From NCBI GenBank assembly GCA_001898095.1, contig MKSH01000265.1, forward strand, positions 13,856 to 34,843: 20,988 nt of DNA. Direction: 5' to 3'. Positions 6,083 to 13,846 of the stretch are shown here, one piece after another. The notes beneath the pieces are model-generated. The model ran no database searches and was not told where the DNA came from. It worked only from the letters and a program-made list of their open reading frames with translations. Source of the stretch: Solirubrobacterales bacterium 70-9. GTDB lineage: Bacteria; Actinomycetota; Thermoleophilia; Solirubrobacterales; 70-9. Each line of letters starts with the position of its first letter. Within the stretch, counting starts at the first letter, position 1. A program made the translations under genes and the position numbers.

Positions 6083-6817
6083 ATGGTGATCGCGATCGAC
6101 GGCCCTGCCGGGGCCGGCAAGTCAACCGTGGCCCGTGCCGTGGCTGCCGAGCTCGGCTTCACCTACCTCGACTCGGGGGCGATGTACCGGAGCGTCGCGC
6201 TGGCCGCGCGGGAGGCCGGGGTCGACGCCGATGACGGCGCCGCGCTGGGGCCGCTCGCGGCGGGCCTCGAGATCGGCTTCGACGGGCGCCAGGTGCTGCT
6301 CGGCGGGCGCGACGTGAGCGACGCCATCCGCCGCCCCGAGGTCACCGCCGACGCCTCCCGCGTCTCGGTCCACCCGGCCGTGCGCGAGGCGCTGGTCGCC
6401 CGCCAGCGGGCGCTGATCGAAGCCGGGGACTACGTCGCCGAGGGCCGCGACATCGGCACCGTGGTCAGCCCCGAGGCGCCGCTGAAGGTCTTCCTCACCG
6501 CCTCCGACGAGGAGCGGGCGCGGCGCCGCGCGGCCGAGACCGGGGAGGACGTCGCCTCCGTCCTCGCCGCCCAGCAGCGCCGCGACGCCCGCGACACCGA
6601 GCGCGAGCACGGCGCCCTGCGCGCCGCGGACGACGCGGTCGAGCTCGACACCACGGGCCTCTCCTTGGAAGAGGTGGTCGCCCGCGTGGTCGCCCTCGCC
6701 CGCGAGCGGAACCTCGCCCCGCGCTCGAAGGGGGACCCGGGGGACCCTGAACGAACCTCCCCGCAGTTCGTGAGAGAAGGGTCCCCCGGGTCCCCCTCCT
6801 CGGAGACCCCCGAGTGA
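6083..6817 (+). CDS. cmk: Cytidylate kinase, with a repeat-encoded C-terminal tail
   Basis: Cytidylate kinase phosphorylates CMP and dCMP using ATP in the cytoplasm. The P-loop GPAGAGKST (Lys13) and [13 protein letters not shown] are at the N-terminus. The CMP-binding region ([27 protein letters not shown] in the family pattern), EGRDIGTVV and the LID-type [16 protein letters not shown] follow. The normal fold ends near residue 210 (LARERN). The last 34 residues (Pro, Ser, Gly and charged) have no counterpart in typical Cmk proteins (about 225 residues). Most of this tail is encoded by an inverted repeat at 6729-6797. The stop overlaps the der GTG by the GTGA arrangement, so translation is probably coupled. 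Enzyme identity is firm; a function for the tail is not expected. Confidence 0.94.
   Translation: MVIAIDGPAGAGKSTVARAVAAELGFTYLDSGAMYRSVALAAREAGVDADDGAALGPLAAGLEIGFDGRQVLLGGRDVSDAIRRPEVTADASRVSVHPAVREALVARQRALIEAGDYVAEGRDIGTVVSPEAPLKVFLTASDEERARRRAAETGEDVASVLAAQQRRDARDTEREHGALRAADDAVELDTTGLSLEEVVARVVALARERNLAPRSKGDPGDPERTSPQFVREGSPGSPSSETPE
6729..6797. repeat. 20-bp perfect inverted repeat inside the 3' end of cmk
   Basis: The arms 6729-6748 and 6778-6797 are exact reverse complements; the left arm is AGGGGGACCCGGGGGACCCT. In the 29-base spacer a second 6-bp stem (ACGAAC 6751-6756 with GTTCGT 6766-6771) stacks inside. Each arm also has an internal tandem (GGGGGACCC repeated). It translates as the tail residues 216-238 of Cmk. 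The architecture resembles a REP/ERIC-like dispersed palindrome that has become part of a coding sequence. It could also act on the cmk-der mRNA. Confidence 0.8.
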
Positions 6818-8130
6818 GTGCCACGGTCGCCGTCGTCGGCTTCCCCAACGTCGGCAAGAGCACGCTGGTGAACCGCCTGGTCGGGGGGACCGAGGCGGTC
6901 ACGGCGGCGGAGCCCGGGGTGACCCGCGACCGCAAGCGCCTCTCGACCGAGTGGAACGGGGTGAAATTCGACCTGATCGACACCGGCGGGATCGACCTCG
7001 AGGACGAGGCGGAGCTGGCCCGCGACATCCAGGCGCAGGCCCGCCTGGCGATCGCCGAGGCCGACGCGATCCTGATGGTGGTCGACGGGCGCGCCGGCCT
7101 GCGCGCCGGGGACGCCGACCTCGCCCGCACCCTGCGCGGCGCCGACGTCCCGGTGCTCGTCGTCGTCAACAAAGTCGACCGTCCGAACGACTATTCCGCC
7201 ACCGCCGAGTTCCACTCGCTCGGGCTCGGCGAGCCGCTCGCCGTCTCGGCCACCCACGGGCTCGGCACCGGGGACCTGCTCGACGCAATCGTCGTCGCGC
7301 TCGGCGACCGCCCCGACACGGAGGAGGAGGACGACGCGGTGCGGGTCGCCGTGATCGGCCGCCCGAACGTCGGCAAGTCCTCGCTGGTGAACGCCTTCCT
7401 CGGCTCCGACCGGGTGATCGTCTCCGACATGGCCGGGACCACCCGCGACGCGATCGACACCGAGCTCGAGGTCGACGGTCGCCGCGTGATCCTGGTCGAC
7501 ACCGCCGGCCTGCGGCGCCGCGCCAAGGTCGCCGGGACGGTCGACTACTACGCCCAGCTGCGCTCCGAACGGGCGGTCGAGCGGGCCGACGTGGCGCTGG
7601 TCGTCTGCGACGCCGCCGAGGGGGTCACCTCGGAGGACCTGCGGGTCGCCGAGATGTCGATGAAAGCGGGCTGCGCGACGCTCCTCGTGCTGAACAAGTG
7701 GGACATCGGCGAGACCGACATCGACGACGCGCGGATCCGCGTCAGCCGCAAATCGCGCCTGCGCCCCGCGGTGATCACCGCCAGCGCCACCCGTGGCCGC
7801 AACGTCGGCACGCTGCTGCCGAAGGCGCTCGAGCTGGCCGACCGCGCCGCCTCGCGGATCCCCACCCCGGAGCTGAACAAGTTCGTCGCCGAAGTGGTCG
7901 GCAAGACCCCGCCGCCCGCCAAACGCGGTCGCCGGCTGCGGCTCTACTACGCGGCGCAGGTGGGGGAGAGCCCGCCGCGGATCGCGATCCAGGTCAACGA
8001 CCGCAAGCTGATCAGCCGCGATTGGGCCTATCACCTGGAGAACCGGATGCGCGAGACCTACGAGCTGGAGGGCGTGCCGCTGATCATCGACTTCGTCCCG
8101 CACTCCGGCGGTCGCGGTCGCCCGCAGTAG
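6814..8130 (+). CDS. der: Ribosome biogenesis GTPase Der (EngA), double GTPase
   Basis: The 438-residue protein assists maturation of the 50S ribosomal subunit. It has two tandem GTPase domains. The first shows GFPNVGKST (Lys15), LIDTGG and NKVD. The second begins near residue 180, with GRPNVGKSS (Lys188), VDTAGLRRR and NKWD. The KH-like C-terminal domain (about residues 345-430: [20 protein letters not shown], then [18 protein letters not shown]) is complete. Start GTG 6814 overlaps the cmk stop by four bases, with GGAG at 6802-6805 as Shine-Dalgarno. The cmk-der pairing is common in bacteria. Length is typical for the family (about 435-490). Confidence 0.96.
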   Translation: MSATVAVVGFPNVGKSTLVNRLVGGTEAVTAAEPGVTRDRKRLSTEWNGVKFDLIDTGGIDLEDEAELARDIQAQARLAIAEADAILMVVDGRAGLRAGDADLARTLRGADVPVLVVVNKVDRPNDYSATAEFHSLGLGEPLAVSATHGLGTGDLLDAIVVALGDRPDTEEEDDAVRVAVIGRPNVGKSSLVNAFLGSDRVIVSDMAGTTRDAIDTELEVDGRRVILVDTAGLRRRAKVAGTVDYYAQLRSERAVERADVALVVCDAAEGVTSEDLRVAEMSMKAGCATLLVLNKWDIGETDIDDARIRVSRKSRLRPAVITASATRGRNVGTLLPKALELADRAASRIPTPELNKFVAEVVGKTPPPAKRGRRLRLYYAAQVGESPPRIAIQVNDRKLISRDWAYHLENRMRETYELEGVPLIIDFVPHSGGRGRPQ

Positions 8131-8157
8131 TCCGGAGTCCACCGCTCGGCTTTCCTC

Positions 8158-8163
8158 TAGGCT
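8158..8163 (+). promoter_or_regulatory. -10-like TAGGCT box 7 bases before the metK ATG
   Basis: TAGGCT ends 7 bases before ATG 8170 with no Shine-Dalgarno in the 39-base gap after der, suggesting a leaderless metK transcript. No convincing -35 is seen. No SAM riboswitch could fit in this gap. Confidence 0.5.
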
Positions 8164-8169
8164 TCCACG

Positions 8170-9414
8170 ATGCCGACTAAGCCACTCGCCGAGGGCGAGC
8201 ACCTCTTCACGTCCGAGTCCGTCACCGAGGGTCACCCCGACAAGGTCGCGGACCAGATCTCCGACGGCGTCCTCGACGCGATCCTCGCCGAGGATCCGGG
8301 TGGCCGCGTCGCCTGCGAGACCCTGGTCAACACCGGGATGGCGGTCGTCTCCGGCGAGATTACGACGGAGAACTACATCGACATCCCGGAGATCGTGCGG
8401 GAGACCGTGCGGGGGATCGGCTACGACGCCGACTACGGCTACGACTGCGACCACATCTCGGTGCTGGTCTCGCTGGACAAACAGAGCCCCGACATCGCGC
8501 AGGGCGTCGACCACGCCTACGAGACGCGCACCGACCCGTCAGACGACGACGAGCTCGACATCGCCGGCGCGGGCGACCAGGGGATGATGTTCGGCTACGC
8601 CTCGAACGAGACCGAGGCGCTGATGCCGATGCCGATCCACCTCGCCCATCGCTTCGCCGAACGGCTGGCGGCGGTCCGCAAGGACGATACGCTTCCCTAC
8701 CTCGGTCCCGACGGCAAGACCCAGGTGACGGTCCGCTACGCCGACGGCCGCCCGGTCGCGGTGGAAAAACTCCTGATCTCGACCCAGCACTCGGAGGGGG
8801 TCGACTCGGAGGGTCAGATCAAGCCCGACCTCTGGGAGCACGTGGTGCTGCCGGTGCTCGCCTCGGAGGTGCCGGGGCTGTACGACGAGGGCGCGCTGCG
8901 CGGTGACTTCCTGGTCAACCCGACCGGCAAGTTCGTGATCGGCGGCCCGGTCGGCGACGCCGGCCTCACCGGTCGTAAGATCATCGTCGACACCTACGGG
9001 GGCATGGCCCGCCACGGCGGCGGGGCCTTCTCCGGCAAGGACCCGTCGAAGGTCGACCGCTCCGCCGCCTACGCCGCCCGGTACGTGGCCAAGAACGTGG
9101 TCGCCGCCGGCCTCGCCGACCGCTGCGAGGTCCAGGTCGCCTACGCGATCGGCGTCGCCCACCCGGTCTCGCTGATGGTCGAGACCTTCGGCACCGGCAA
9201 GCTCTCCGACCAGCAGATCTCGAAGCTGATCGAAGCCGAGTTCGACATGCGCCCCGGCGCCTTCCGCCAGTACCTCGACCTGCACCGCCCGATCTTCCAG
9301 AAGACCGCGGCCTATGGCCACTTCGGCCGCGAAGAGCCCGAGTTCACCTGGGAGCGCACCGACCGCGCCGAGGCTCTGAAGGCCGCCGCCGGCGCCGAGG
9401 CCGCCACCGCGTAG
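8170..9414 (+). CDS. metK: S-adenosylmethionine synthase (methionine adenosyltransferase)
   Basis: MetK makes S-adenosylmethionine from methionine and ATP in the cytoplasm. The 414-residue sequence has [19 protein letters not shown] (His22 and Asp24 of the active site), [23 protein letters not shown] (133-144), [35 protein letters not shown] and [19 protein letters not shown], and ends with a short Ala-rich tail. The usual family length is about 384-410. It follows der but is probably transcribed from its own leaderless promoter. In many actinobacteria metK lies close to priA; here two other genes intervene. Confidence 0.97.
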   Translation: MPTKPLAEGEHLFTSESVTEGHPDKVADQISDGVLDAILAEDPGGRVACETLVNTGMAVVSGEITTENYIDIPEIVRETVRGIGYDADYGYDCDHISVLVSLDKQSPDIAQGVDHAYETRTDPSDDDELDIAGAGDQGMMFGYASNETEALMPMPIHLAHRFAERLAAVRKDDTLPYLGPDGKTQVTVRYADGRPVAVEKLLISTQHSEGVDSEGQIKPDLWEHVVLPVLASEVPGLYDEGALRGDFLVNPTGKFVIGGPVGDAGLTGRKIIVDTYGGMARHGGGAFSGKDPSKVDRSAAYAARYVAKNVVAAGLADRCEVQVAYAIGVAHPVSLMVETFGTGKLSDQQISKLIEAEFDMRPGAFRQYLDLHRPIFQKTAAYGHFGREEPEFTWERTDRAEALKAAAGAEAATA

Positions 9415-9476
9415 TCCGCACCTAGCGGCAGTTCCGGGGCCGGTCGGGCTCCAGAGGGGGAGAGATTCATGCGCTG

Positions 9477-9512
9477 TCGACTTTCACCTTGCTATGGCAG
9501 GGTCAAAGTCGA
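9477..9512. promoter_or_regulatory. 16-bp inverted repeat centred on the start codon of the AbiEi/DUF559 gene
   Basis: TCGACTTTCACCTTGC (9477-9492) and GCAGGGTCAAAGTCGA (9497-9512) are reverse complements at 14 of 16 positions; one of the two exceptions (9489/9500) would be a G-U pair in RNA. The four-base spacer TATG (9493-9496) contains the ATG of the gene. The geometry matches the dyad at 483-517 over the start of its paralog, although the arms are unrelated in sequence. Operator for autoregulation or start-codon hairpin are the two options. Confidence 0.7.
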
Positions 9513-10393
9513 GCGCGCGTAGTCGGGAGGCCTGGCGGCTGGCGCGATCCCAGCGCGGCGTGCTGACGCGCCGAGACCTTGAGGCGCTGGGTTTCTCGAA
9601 GATGGCGATCGATCACCGGGTCGCCACTGGTCGTCTACACCTGATCTCGCGCGGGATTTACGCCGTGGGACGGCCGGAGCTCACCTCCGACGGGCGTTGG
9701 ATGGCTGCCGTGCTCGTGTGCGGGGACGGGGCGATGCTCAGTCACCGCAGCGCCGCGGAGTTGTGGGGGATCGGCTACGAGCCGACGGGATGGATCGACG
9801 TGACCGTGCGGCGCAAGTGCGAGATCCGCCGCAAGGGCCTCAAGGTCCGCAGCCGCCCCTCCCTCGATGCCCGCTGCCTCACGCGCCGGCGGGGCATCCC
9901 GGTCACCGATCCGGTGCAGACGCTGATCGACCAGGCGACCGAACTCACGCCGCTGCGCCTCGAGCGCGCGGTCAACGAGGCCGACAAGCTCGATCTCGTC
10001 GACCCCGAGACGCTTCGCCGGGCGCTCGACGATCACCCGGGAGAGCCCGGTGTCAAGACGCTCCGGACCCTCCTCGACCGCCACGCCTTCCGTCTTTCCG
10101 ACTCGGACCTCGAGGTCCTGTTCCGCCCGCTCGCTGTCGCCGCGGGCCTCCCGGTCCCGCTCACCAAACACCGGCTCCTCGACTACGAAGTCGACTTCGA
10201 CTTCCCCGACCACGACCTGATCGTCGAGACCGATGGCTTGCGTTATCACCGCACCCCCTCACAGCAGGCTCGGATGGCGAAACGGGACCAGGTCCACACC
10301 GCGGCGGGCTTCCGCGTCCTCCGCTTCACCCACTGGCAGATCGCCCACGCGCCCGACGAAGTGACCGGCGTCCTCCGCCGGGTTCGGGCCTGA
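9494..10393 (+). CDS. AbiEi-like winged-helix protein fused to DUF559 nuclease-fold domain
   Basis: The protein has 299 residues. Residues 10-60 form an AbiEi-type winged helix (GVLTRRDLEALGFS, GRLHLISRGIYAVG), followed by AMLSHRSAAELWGI and GIPVTDPVQTLIDQA. Residues 215-299 look like a DUF559 / Vsr-type PD-(D/E)xK fold: DYEVDFDFPDHDLIVETDGLRYHR contributes Asp236 and Glu245-Thr-Asp247, and GFRVLRFTHWQI closes it. It is paralogous to the truncated gene at 1-501. No toxin gene (AbiEii-type nucleotidyltransferase) is adjacent, so it is a solitary member. Roles in phage defence or gene regulation have been proposed for relatives; none is established for this type. The ATG lies in the loop of an inverted repeat. 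It converges with the PH-domain gene, ending four bases away. Confidence 0.82.
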   Translation: MAGSKSSARSREAWRLARSQRGVLTRRDLEALGFSKMAIDHRVATGRLHLISRGIYAVGRPELTSDGRWMAAVLVCGDGAMLSHRSAAELWGIGYEPTGWIDVTVRRKCEIRRKGLKVRSRPSLDARCLTRRRGIPVTDPVQTLIDQATELTPLRLERAVNEADKLDLVDPETLRRALDDHPGEPGVKTLRTLLDRHAFRLSDSDLEVLFRPLAVAAGLPVPLTKHRLLDYEVDFDFPDHDLIVETDGLRYHRTPSQQARMAKRDQVHTAAGFRVLRFTHWQIAHAPDEVTGVLRRVRA

Positions 10394-10397
10394 CCGC

Positions 10398-10913
10398 TTA
10401 GACGCCGGGCGCCTGCGGCTCGCCGAGGCCGTGGCTGCCGGCGACGTCGGCGCCGGTCGCGCGGTCCACGCGTTCGACGACGCCGTGAGGGTCGGCGACG
10501 CCGTAGAAGATGAAGTCGTAGTCGCCGCTGGCGGCGGTGTCGAAGTCGACGTCGCCGATGTGCATGATCCGCTGGTAGACCGACTGGTTGTAGTTCACGT
10601 TCTGGACCCGCTCCAGCCGCGTCTCCTGGATCTCCCGCGAGATGATCCCGCGCTTGATGTTGAGGCGGCGGGTGGTGATCGAGTAGGTCGTCGCCCAGCG
10701 TTTGATGAAGCCGATCAGCAGGGTCAGGGCGAGGACGACGATGACCACGCCGAAGACCGCCGAGGTGCCCGAGACGAGCTTGGCGATGATCCCGAGGATG
10801 ATCGCGATGACGACGCCTTTGAGGTAGAAGCCGAGGATCGCGCGCCAGGAGGGGTGCCCCTGGAAGATAATCGTCTCGCCCTCGCTGAGGTTCATGTTCA
10901 CGCGCGGCAGCAT
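10398..10913 (-). CDS. Membrane protein with bacterial PH (bPH2, YdbS-like) domain
   Basis: The product has up to 171 residues. Two hydrophobic helices, about 25-46 (AILGFYLKGVVIAIILGIIA) and 51-70 (SAVFGVVIVVLALTLLIGFI), suggest a small integral membrane protein. The cytoplasmic PH-like domain begins with YSITTRRLNIKRGIISREIQ and contains LERVQNVNYNQSVYQRIMHIGDVDF, the signature of the YdbS/YdbT family. The tail is short and Gly/Pro-rich. Molecular function is unknown. Start alternatives are ATG 10913, GTG 10901 and ATG 10895. A TATGCT box (10914-10909 on the minus strand) lies 8 bases before GTG 10901, so a leaderless GTG start is quite possible. It is divergent from priA. Confidence 0.8.
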   Translation of the reverse strand: MLPRVNMNLSEGETIIFQGHPSWRAILGFYLKGVVIAIILGIIAKLVSGTSAVFGVVIVVLALTLLIGFIKRWATTYSITTRRLNIKRGIISREIQETRLERVQNVNYNQSVYQRIMHIGDVDFDTAASGDYDFIFYGVADPHGVVERVDRATGADVAGSHGLGEPQAPGV

Positions 10914-10937
10914 AAGCGCTGCGTCCCCCGGTTTCCA

Positions 10938-10943
10938 TAATCT
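10938..10943 (+). promoter_or_regulatory. -10-like TAATCT box before priA
   Basis: TAATCT, or the overlapping CATAAT (10936-10941), lies 9-11 bases before the priA ATG at 10952. No Shine-Dalgarno is obvious in the short divergent gap. Compatible with a near-leaderless promoter. Confidence 0.35.
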
Positions 10944-10951
10944 CGGCCGGG

Positions 10952-13150
10952 ATGTCCATCCTCAAGGTCGAGCCGCTGACCACCGCCCGCGCCCTGCGGG
11001 GCCCGTTCGACTACCGCCGGCCGGAGGCGATGGAGGACATCGAGGTCGGCAGCCTGGTGCGGGTGCCGTTCGGGCCGCGGCGCCTCCTCGGCGTGGTGGT
11101 CGAGCTCGCCGATTCCTCCGAGCTCGCCCCGGAGCGGCTGGCGGAGCCGATCGAGGCGCTCGAGGCGGGCGCTTCGCCGGAGCTGGTCGAGGTCGGCCTC
11201 TGGGTGGCGCGCGAGTACTGCTCGACGCCCTCGCGCGGACTCTCGCTGGTGCTGCCGCCGGGGACCGGGACCGGACGTTCCGGCCGCACCGTGCGGGCGA
11301 AGACCGAGCTGCGGGCGGAGATCACGCCGGCCGGCGAGGCGGCGCTGGAGGGCGGCGGGCGGCTGGGGCTGAAGCAGCGGGCGGTGCTCGAGGCGCTGGT
11401 CGAGGCCGGCGAGATGTCGGCGCCGCAGCTGGCCGCGGCGGTCGGATCCGATCGGGCGACCCTGCGCCGGCTGGCCGAGCGCGGCCTCGTCGCCACCCGT
11501 GACTCCAGCGTGCGCCGCGCCCCCGCTACACCCGGGCTCCGCGCCGCCGCCGAGCCGCCGCGCCTCCTGCCCGAGCAGCAGGCCGCGGTCGACGCCCTCG
11601 TCGCGGCGCTCGACGGCGAGGCCGGCGCCCCCCGCGAGCAGCTCCTCCACGGCGTCACCGGCTCGGGCAAGACCGAGGTCTACCTCGCCGCGGTCGAGGC
11701 GGCGCTCGCCCGTGGCCGCGGGGCGATCGTCCTCGTGCCCGAGATCGGCCTCGCCCCGCAGGCGGTGGCCCGCTTCCGCGCCCGCCTCGGCGACCGCTTC
11801 GCCGTCCTCCACAGCGCCCTCTCCGACGGCGAGCGCTTCGACGAGTGGCAGCGACTGCGGAGCGGCGAGGCGAGCGTCTGCGTCGGCCCCCGCTCGGCGA
11901 TCTTCGCCCCGGTCCAGGACCTGGGCCTGGTCGTCATCGACGAGGAGCACGACCCCTCCTACAAGCAGGAGGGTGACCCCACCTACGACGCCCGTGCCGT
12001 CGCCCGCCACCGGGCGCGCGAGCGCGGCGCCGTCCTCGTCGCCGGGACCGCGACGCCGCGCCCGGAGACCTGGCTCGAGCTGCCCCGCCTGGAGCTGCCG
12101 CGCCGGGTCGACGGCCTGCGCATGCCGCCGGTCAACATCGTCGACATGCGCGAGGTCGACCCGCGCTCCGGCCCGCTCCACGCCGATACCTGGACGGCCC
12201 TGGAGGAGGTCCGCGCGACGGGCCGCAAGGCGATCGTGATGGTCAACCGCCGCGGCTTCGCACCCTGGCTGACCTGTCGCTCCTGCGGCCACCACTGGGG
12301 CTGTCCCGAATGCGACGTCTCGCTGATCGTCCACCGCGAGTCGGGGCGGCTCGTCTGCCACCACTGCGCCCATCAGGAACGGGCGCCGCGGGCGTGCCCC
12401 GTCTGCGCCTCGACCACGCTGGCGCGGGCGGGCGCCGGGACCGAGCGGATCGAGGAACTGGTGCGCGAGCGTCTGTCGCCGATGCCGGTCTTCCGCCTCG
12501 ACTCCGACACCACCGCGGGGCGCGGCGCTCACGCCCGCATCCTGGCCGAATTCGGCGAGGCGGCCAGCGCCGTCCTGGTCGGCACCCAGATGGTGGCCAA
12601 GGGCCACGACTTCCCCGAGGTGACGCTGAGCGCGATCCTCGACGCCGACGCGACCCTGCGTTTCCCCGACTTCCGCGCCGAGGAGCGGACCTTCGCGATG
12701 GTCGCCCAGTTGGCCGGGCGCTCCGGCCGCGGCGAGGCGGGGGGCGAGGTGATGGTGCAGACGCTGGCCCCGCGCGCCTCCTCGATCGAGCACGCCGCCG
12801 CCCACGACTCGGTCGGCTTCCTCGGCGGGGAGCTGGAGCGCCGCCGCATCCTCCGCTACCCGCCCTTCTCGCACCTGCTGCGGGTGAACCTATCCTCGGA
12901 GAGCGAGGAGAAGGTCGACGCGGCCGCCGCCACGATCGCCTCCGAACTGCGCTCCCGCCTGCCGCTCGAATCGGAACTGCTGGGGCCGGCGCCGATGTTC
13001 CGGGTGCGGGGACGGCACCGGCGCCGCATCCTGGTCAAGGCGCAGGACCGCGCCGGGACCGTCGCCGCGGCCCGGGCCACGGTCGAGCGCCGGGCCGGGG
13101 ACCGCGCCCTGAAGGACGTCTCGATCGGCGTCGACGTCGATCCCGCCTAA
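10952..13150 (+). CDS. priA: Primosomal protein N' (PriA), replication restart helicase
   Basis: The 732-residue SF2 helicase reloads the replisome at collapsed forks. The N-terminal DNA-binding part (about 1-110) and a winged-helix region precede the helicase. Walker A is GVTGSGKTE (Lys240), motif II is DEEHD (Asp330, Glu331), and GTATPRPETW is motif III-like. A zinc-binding insert has eight cysteines, at 442, 445, 451, 454, 469, 472, 482 and 485. Later motifs include VGTQMVAKGHDFPEV and QLAGRSGRG. All ATPase motifs are intact; many actinobacterial PriA homologues, such as those of Mycobacterium and Streptomyces, are reported to lack them, so this copy looks catalytically competent. It leads the priA-def-fmt-rsmB cluster. 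Confidence 0.95.
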   Translation: MSILKVEPLTTARALRGPFDYRRPEAMEDIEVGSLVRVPFGPRRLLGVVVELADSSELAPERLAEPIEALEAGASPELVEVGLWVAREYCSTPSRGLSLVLPPGTGTGRSGRTVRAKTELRAEITPAGEAALEGGGRLGLKQRAVLEALVEAGEMSAPQLAAAVGSDRATLRRLAERGLVATRDSSVRRAPATPGLRAAAEPPRLLPEQQAAVDALVAALDGEAGAPREQLLHGVTGSGKTEVYLAAVEAALARGRGAIVLVPEIGLAPQAVARFRARLGDRFAVLHSALSDGERFDEWQRLRSGEASVCVGPRSAIFAPVQDLGLVVIDEEHDPSYKQEGDPTYDARAVARHRARERGAVLVAGTATPRPETWLELPRLELPRRVDGLRMPPVNIVDMREVDPRSGPLHADTWTALEEVRATGRKAIVMVNRRGFAPWLTCRSCGHHWGCPECDVSLIVHRESGRLVCHHCAHQERAPRACPVCASTTLARAGAGTERIEELVRERLSPMPVFRLDSDTTAGRGAHARILAEFGEAASAVLVGTQMVAKGHDFPEVTLSAILDADATLRFPDFRAEERTFAMVAQLAGRSGRGEAGGEVMVQTLAPRASSIEHAAAHDSVGFLGGELERRRILRYPPFSHLLRVNLSSESEEKVDAAAATIASELRSRLPLESELLGPAPMFRVRGRHRRRILVKAQDRAGTVAAARATVERRAGDRALKDVSIGVDVDPA

Positions 13151-13152
13151 GC

Positions 13153-13166
13153 AGGGCGCGCGCCCT
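13153..13166. terminator. 14-bp perfect palindrome just after priA
   Basis: AGGGCGCGCGCCCT is its own reverse complement and begins 3 bases after the priA stop. It can fold into a 5-bp stem with a GCGC loop. It is a possible weak terminator or pause site between priA and the def promoter. No T-run. Confidence 0.3.
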
Positions 13167-13198
13167 CGCCGACCGCTCTGCGAATCGCTCCACCCGCT

Positions 13199-13204
13199 TA
13201 GAAT
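13199..13204 (+). promoter_or_regulatory. -10-like TAGAAT box 7 bases before the def ATG
   Basis: TAGAAT is the closest match to TATAAT among the recurrent boxes and ends 7 bases before ATG 13211. There is no Shine-Dalgarno. It is a good candidate for a leaderless promoter driving def-fmt-rsmB. Confidence 0.55.
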
Positions 13205-13210
13205 CGACGT

Positions 13211-13846
13211 ATGAGCGATGAGCCGGCGATCGACGCCGCAGACGACGAGCAGGAGCTGCACCAGCGGCTCCTCGAACGCCGCGAGGCGGCGCTCGCCCAC
13301 GTGGTGAAGTTCGGCGACCCGGTGCTGAAAAGCCGCGCCTCGGAGGTCCGCGAGTTCGGTCCCGAGCTGCGCGCCGAGGTCGAGCGGATGATCCACATCA
13401 TGCAAGACGGCATGGGGGTCGGTCTCGCCGCCACCCAGCTCGGCGTGCTGCGCCGGCTGCTGGTCTTCCAGGCGGGCCCGGACAACGAGCCCTCGGCGAT
13501 CATCAATCCGAAGATCGAGTGGGTGTCGGAGGAGCTGGCGATCGCCGAGGAGGGTTGCCTCAGCCTGCCGCGGGTGACGATGGACGTCGAGCGCCCGCTG
13601 TACGCGCGCTTCACCGCGCGCGACGTCGACGGGGAGCCGGTCACGCTCGAGGCCGCGGGGCTCGAGGCGCGCGTCCTCCAGCACGAGATCGACCACCTCG
13701 ACGGGGTGCTGATCCTCGACCGCACCGAACGCAAGCAGCGCAAGGCGGCGCTGCGGGCGCTGCGCGCGGGGGAGAGCTACCACCCGCCAAGCGATGAAGA
13801 GGACGATCACGGCGAGGAGCTGCGCGAGCCTCGCACCGACGCGTGA
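13211..13846 (+). CDS. def: Peptide deformylase
   Basis: This 211-residue metalloenzyme removes the formyl group from nascent polypeptides at the ribosome. All three motifs are present: GVGLAATQ (69-76, with Thr75 where Pro is usual), EGCLSLP with metal ligand Cys116, and HEIDHLDG with ligands His158 and His162 and catalytic Glu159. The first 25 or so residues (acidic, Glu/Asp/Ala) and the charged C-terminal tail extend beyond the typical 160-190-residue core. The stop overlaps the fmt GTG start (GTGA), coupling deformylase to the formyltransferase that makes its substrate. Confidence 0.95.
   Translation: MSDEPAIDAADDEQELHQRLLERREAALAHVVKFGDPVLKSRASEVREFGPELRAEVERMIHIMQDGMGVGLAATQLGVLRRLLVFQAGPDNEPSAIINPKIEWVSEELAIAEEGCLSLPRVTMDVERPLYARFTARDVDGEPVTLEAAGLEARVLQHEIDHLDGVLILDRTERKQRKAALRALRAGESYHPPSDEEDDHGEELREPRTDA

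Noticed and set aside
8131..8169. SAM riboswitch before metK
   Set aside because: The gap is only 39 bases, too short for any known SAM riboswitch.
6430..8514. 694-residue minus-strand open frame across cmk, der and metK
   Set aside because: It is a stop-poor antisense frame covering three well-identified genes and shows no domain.
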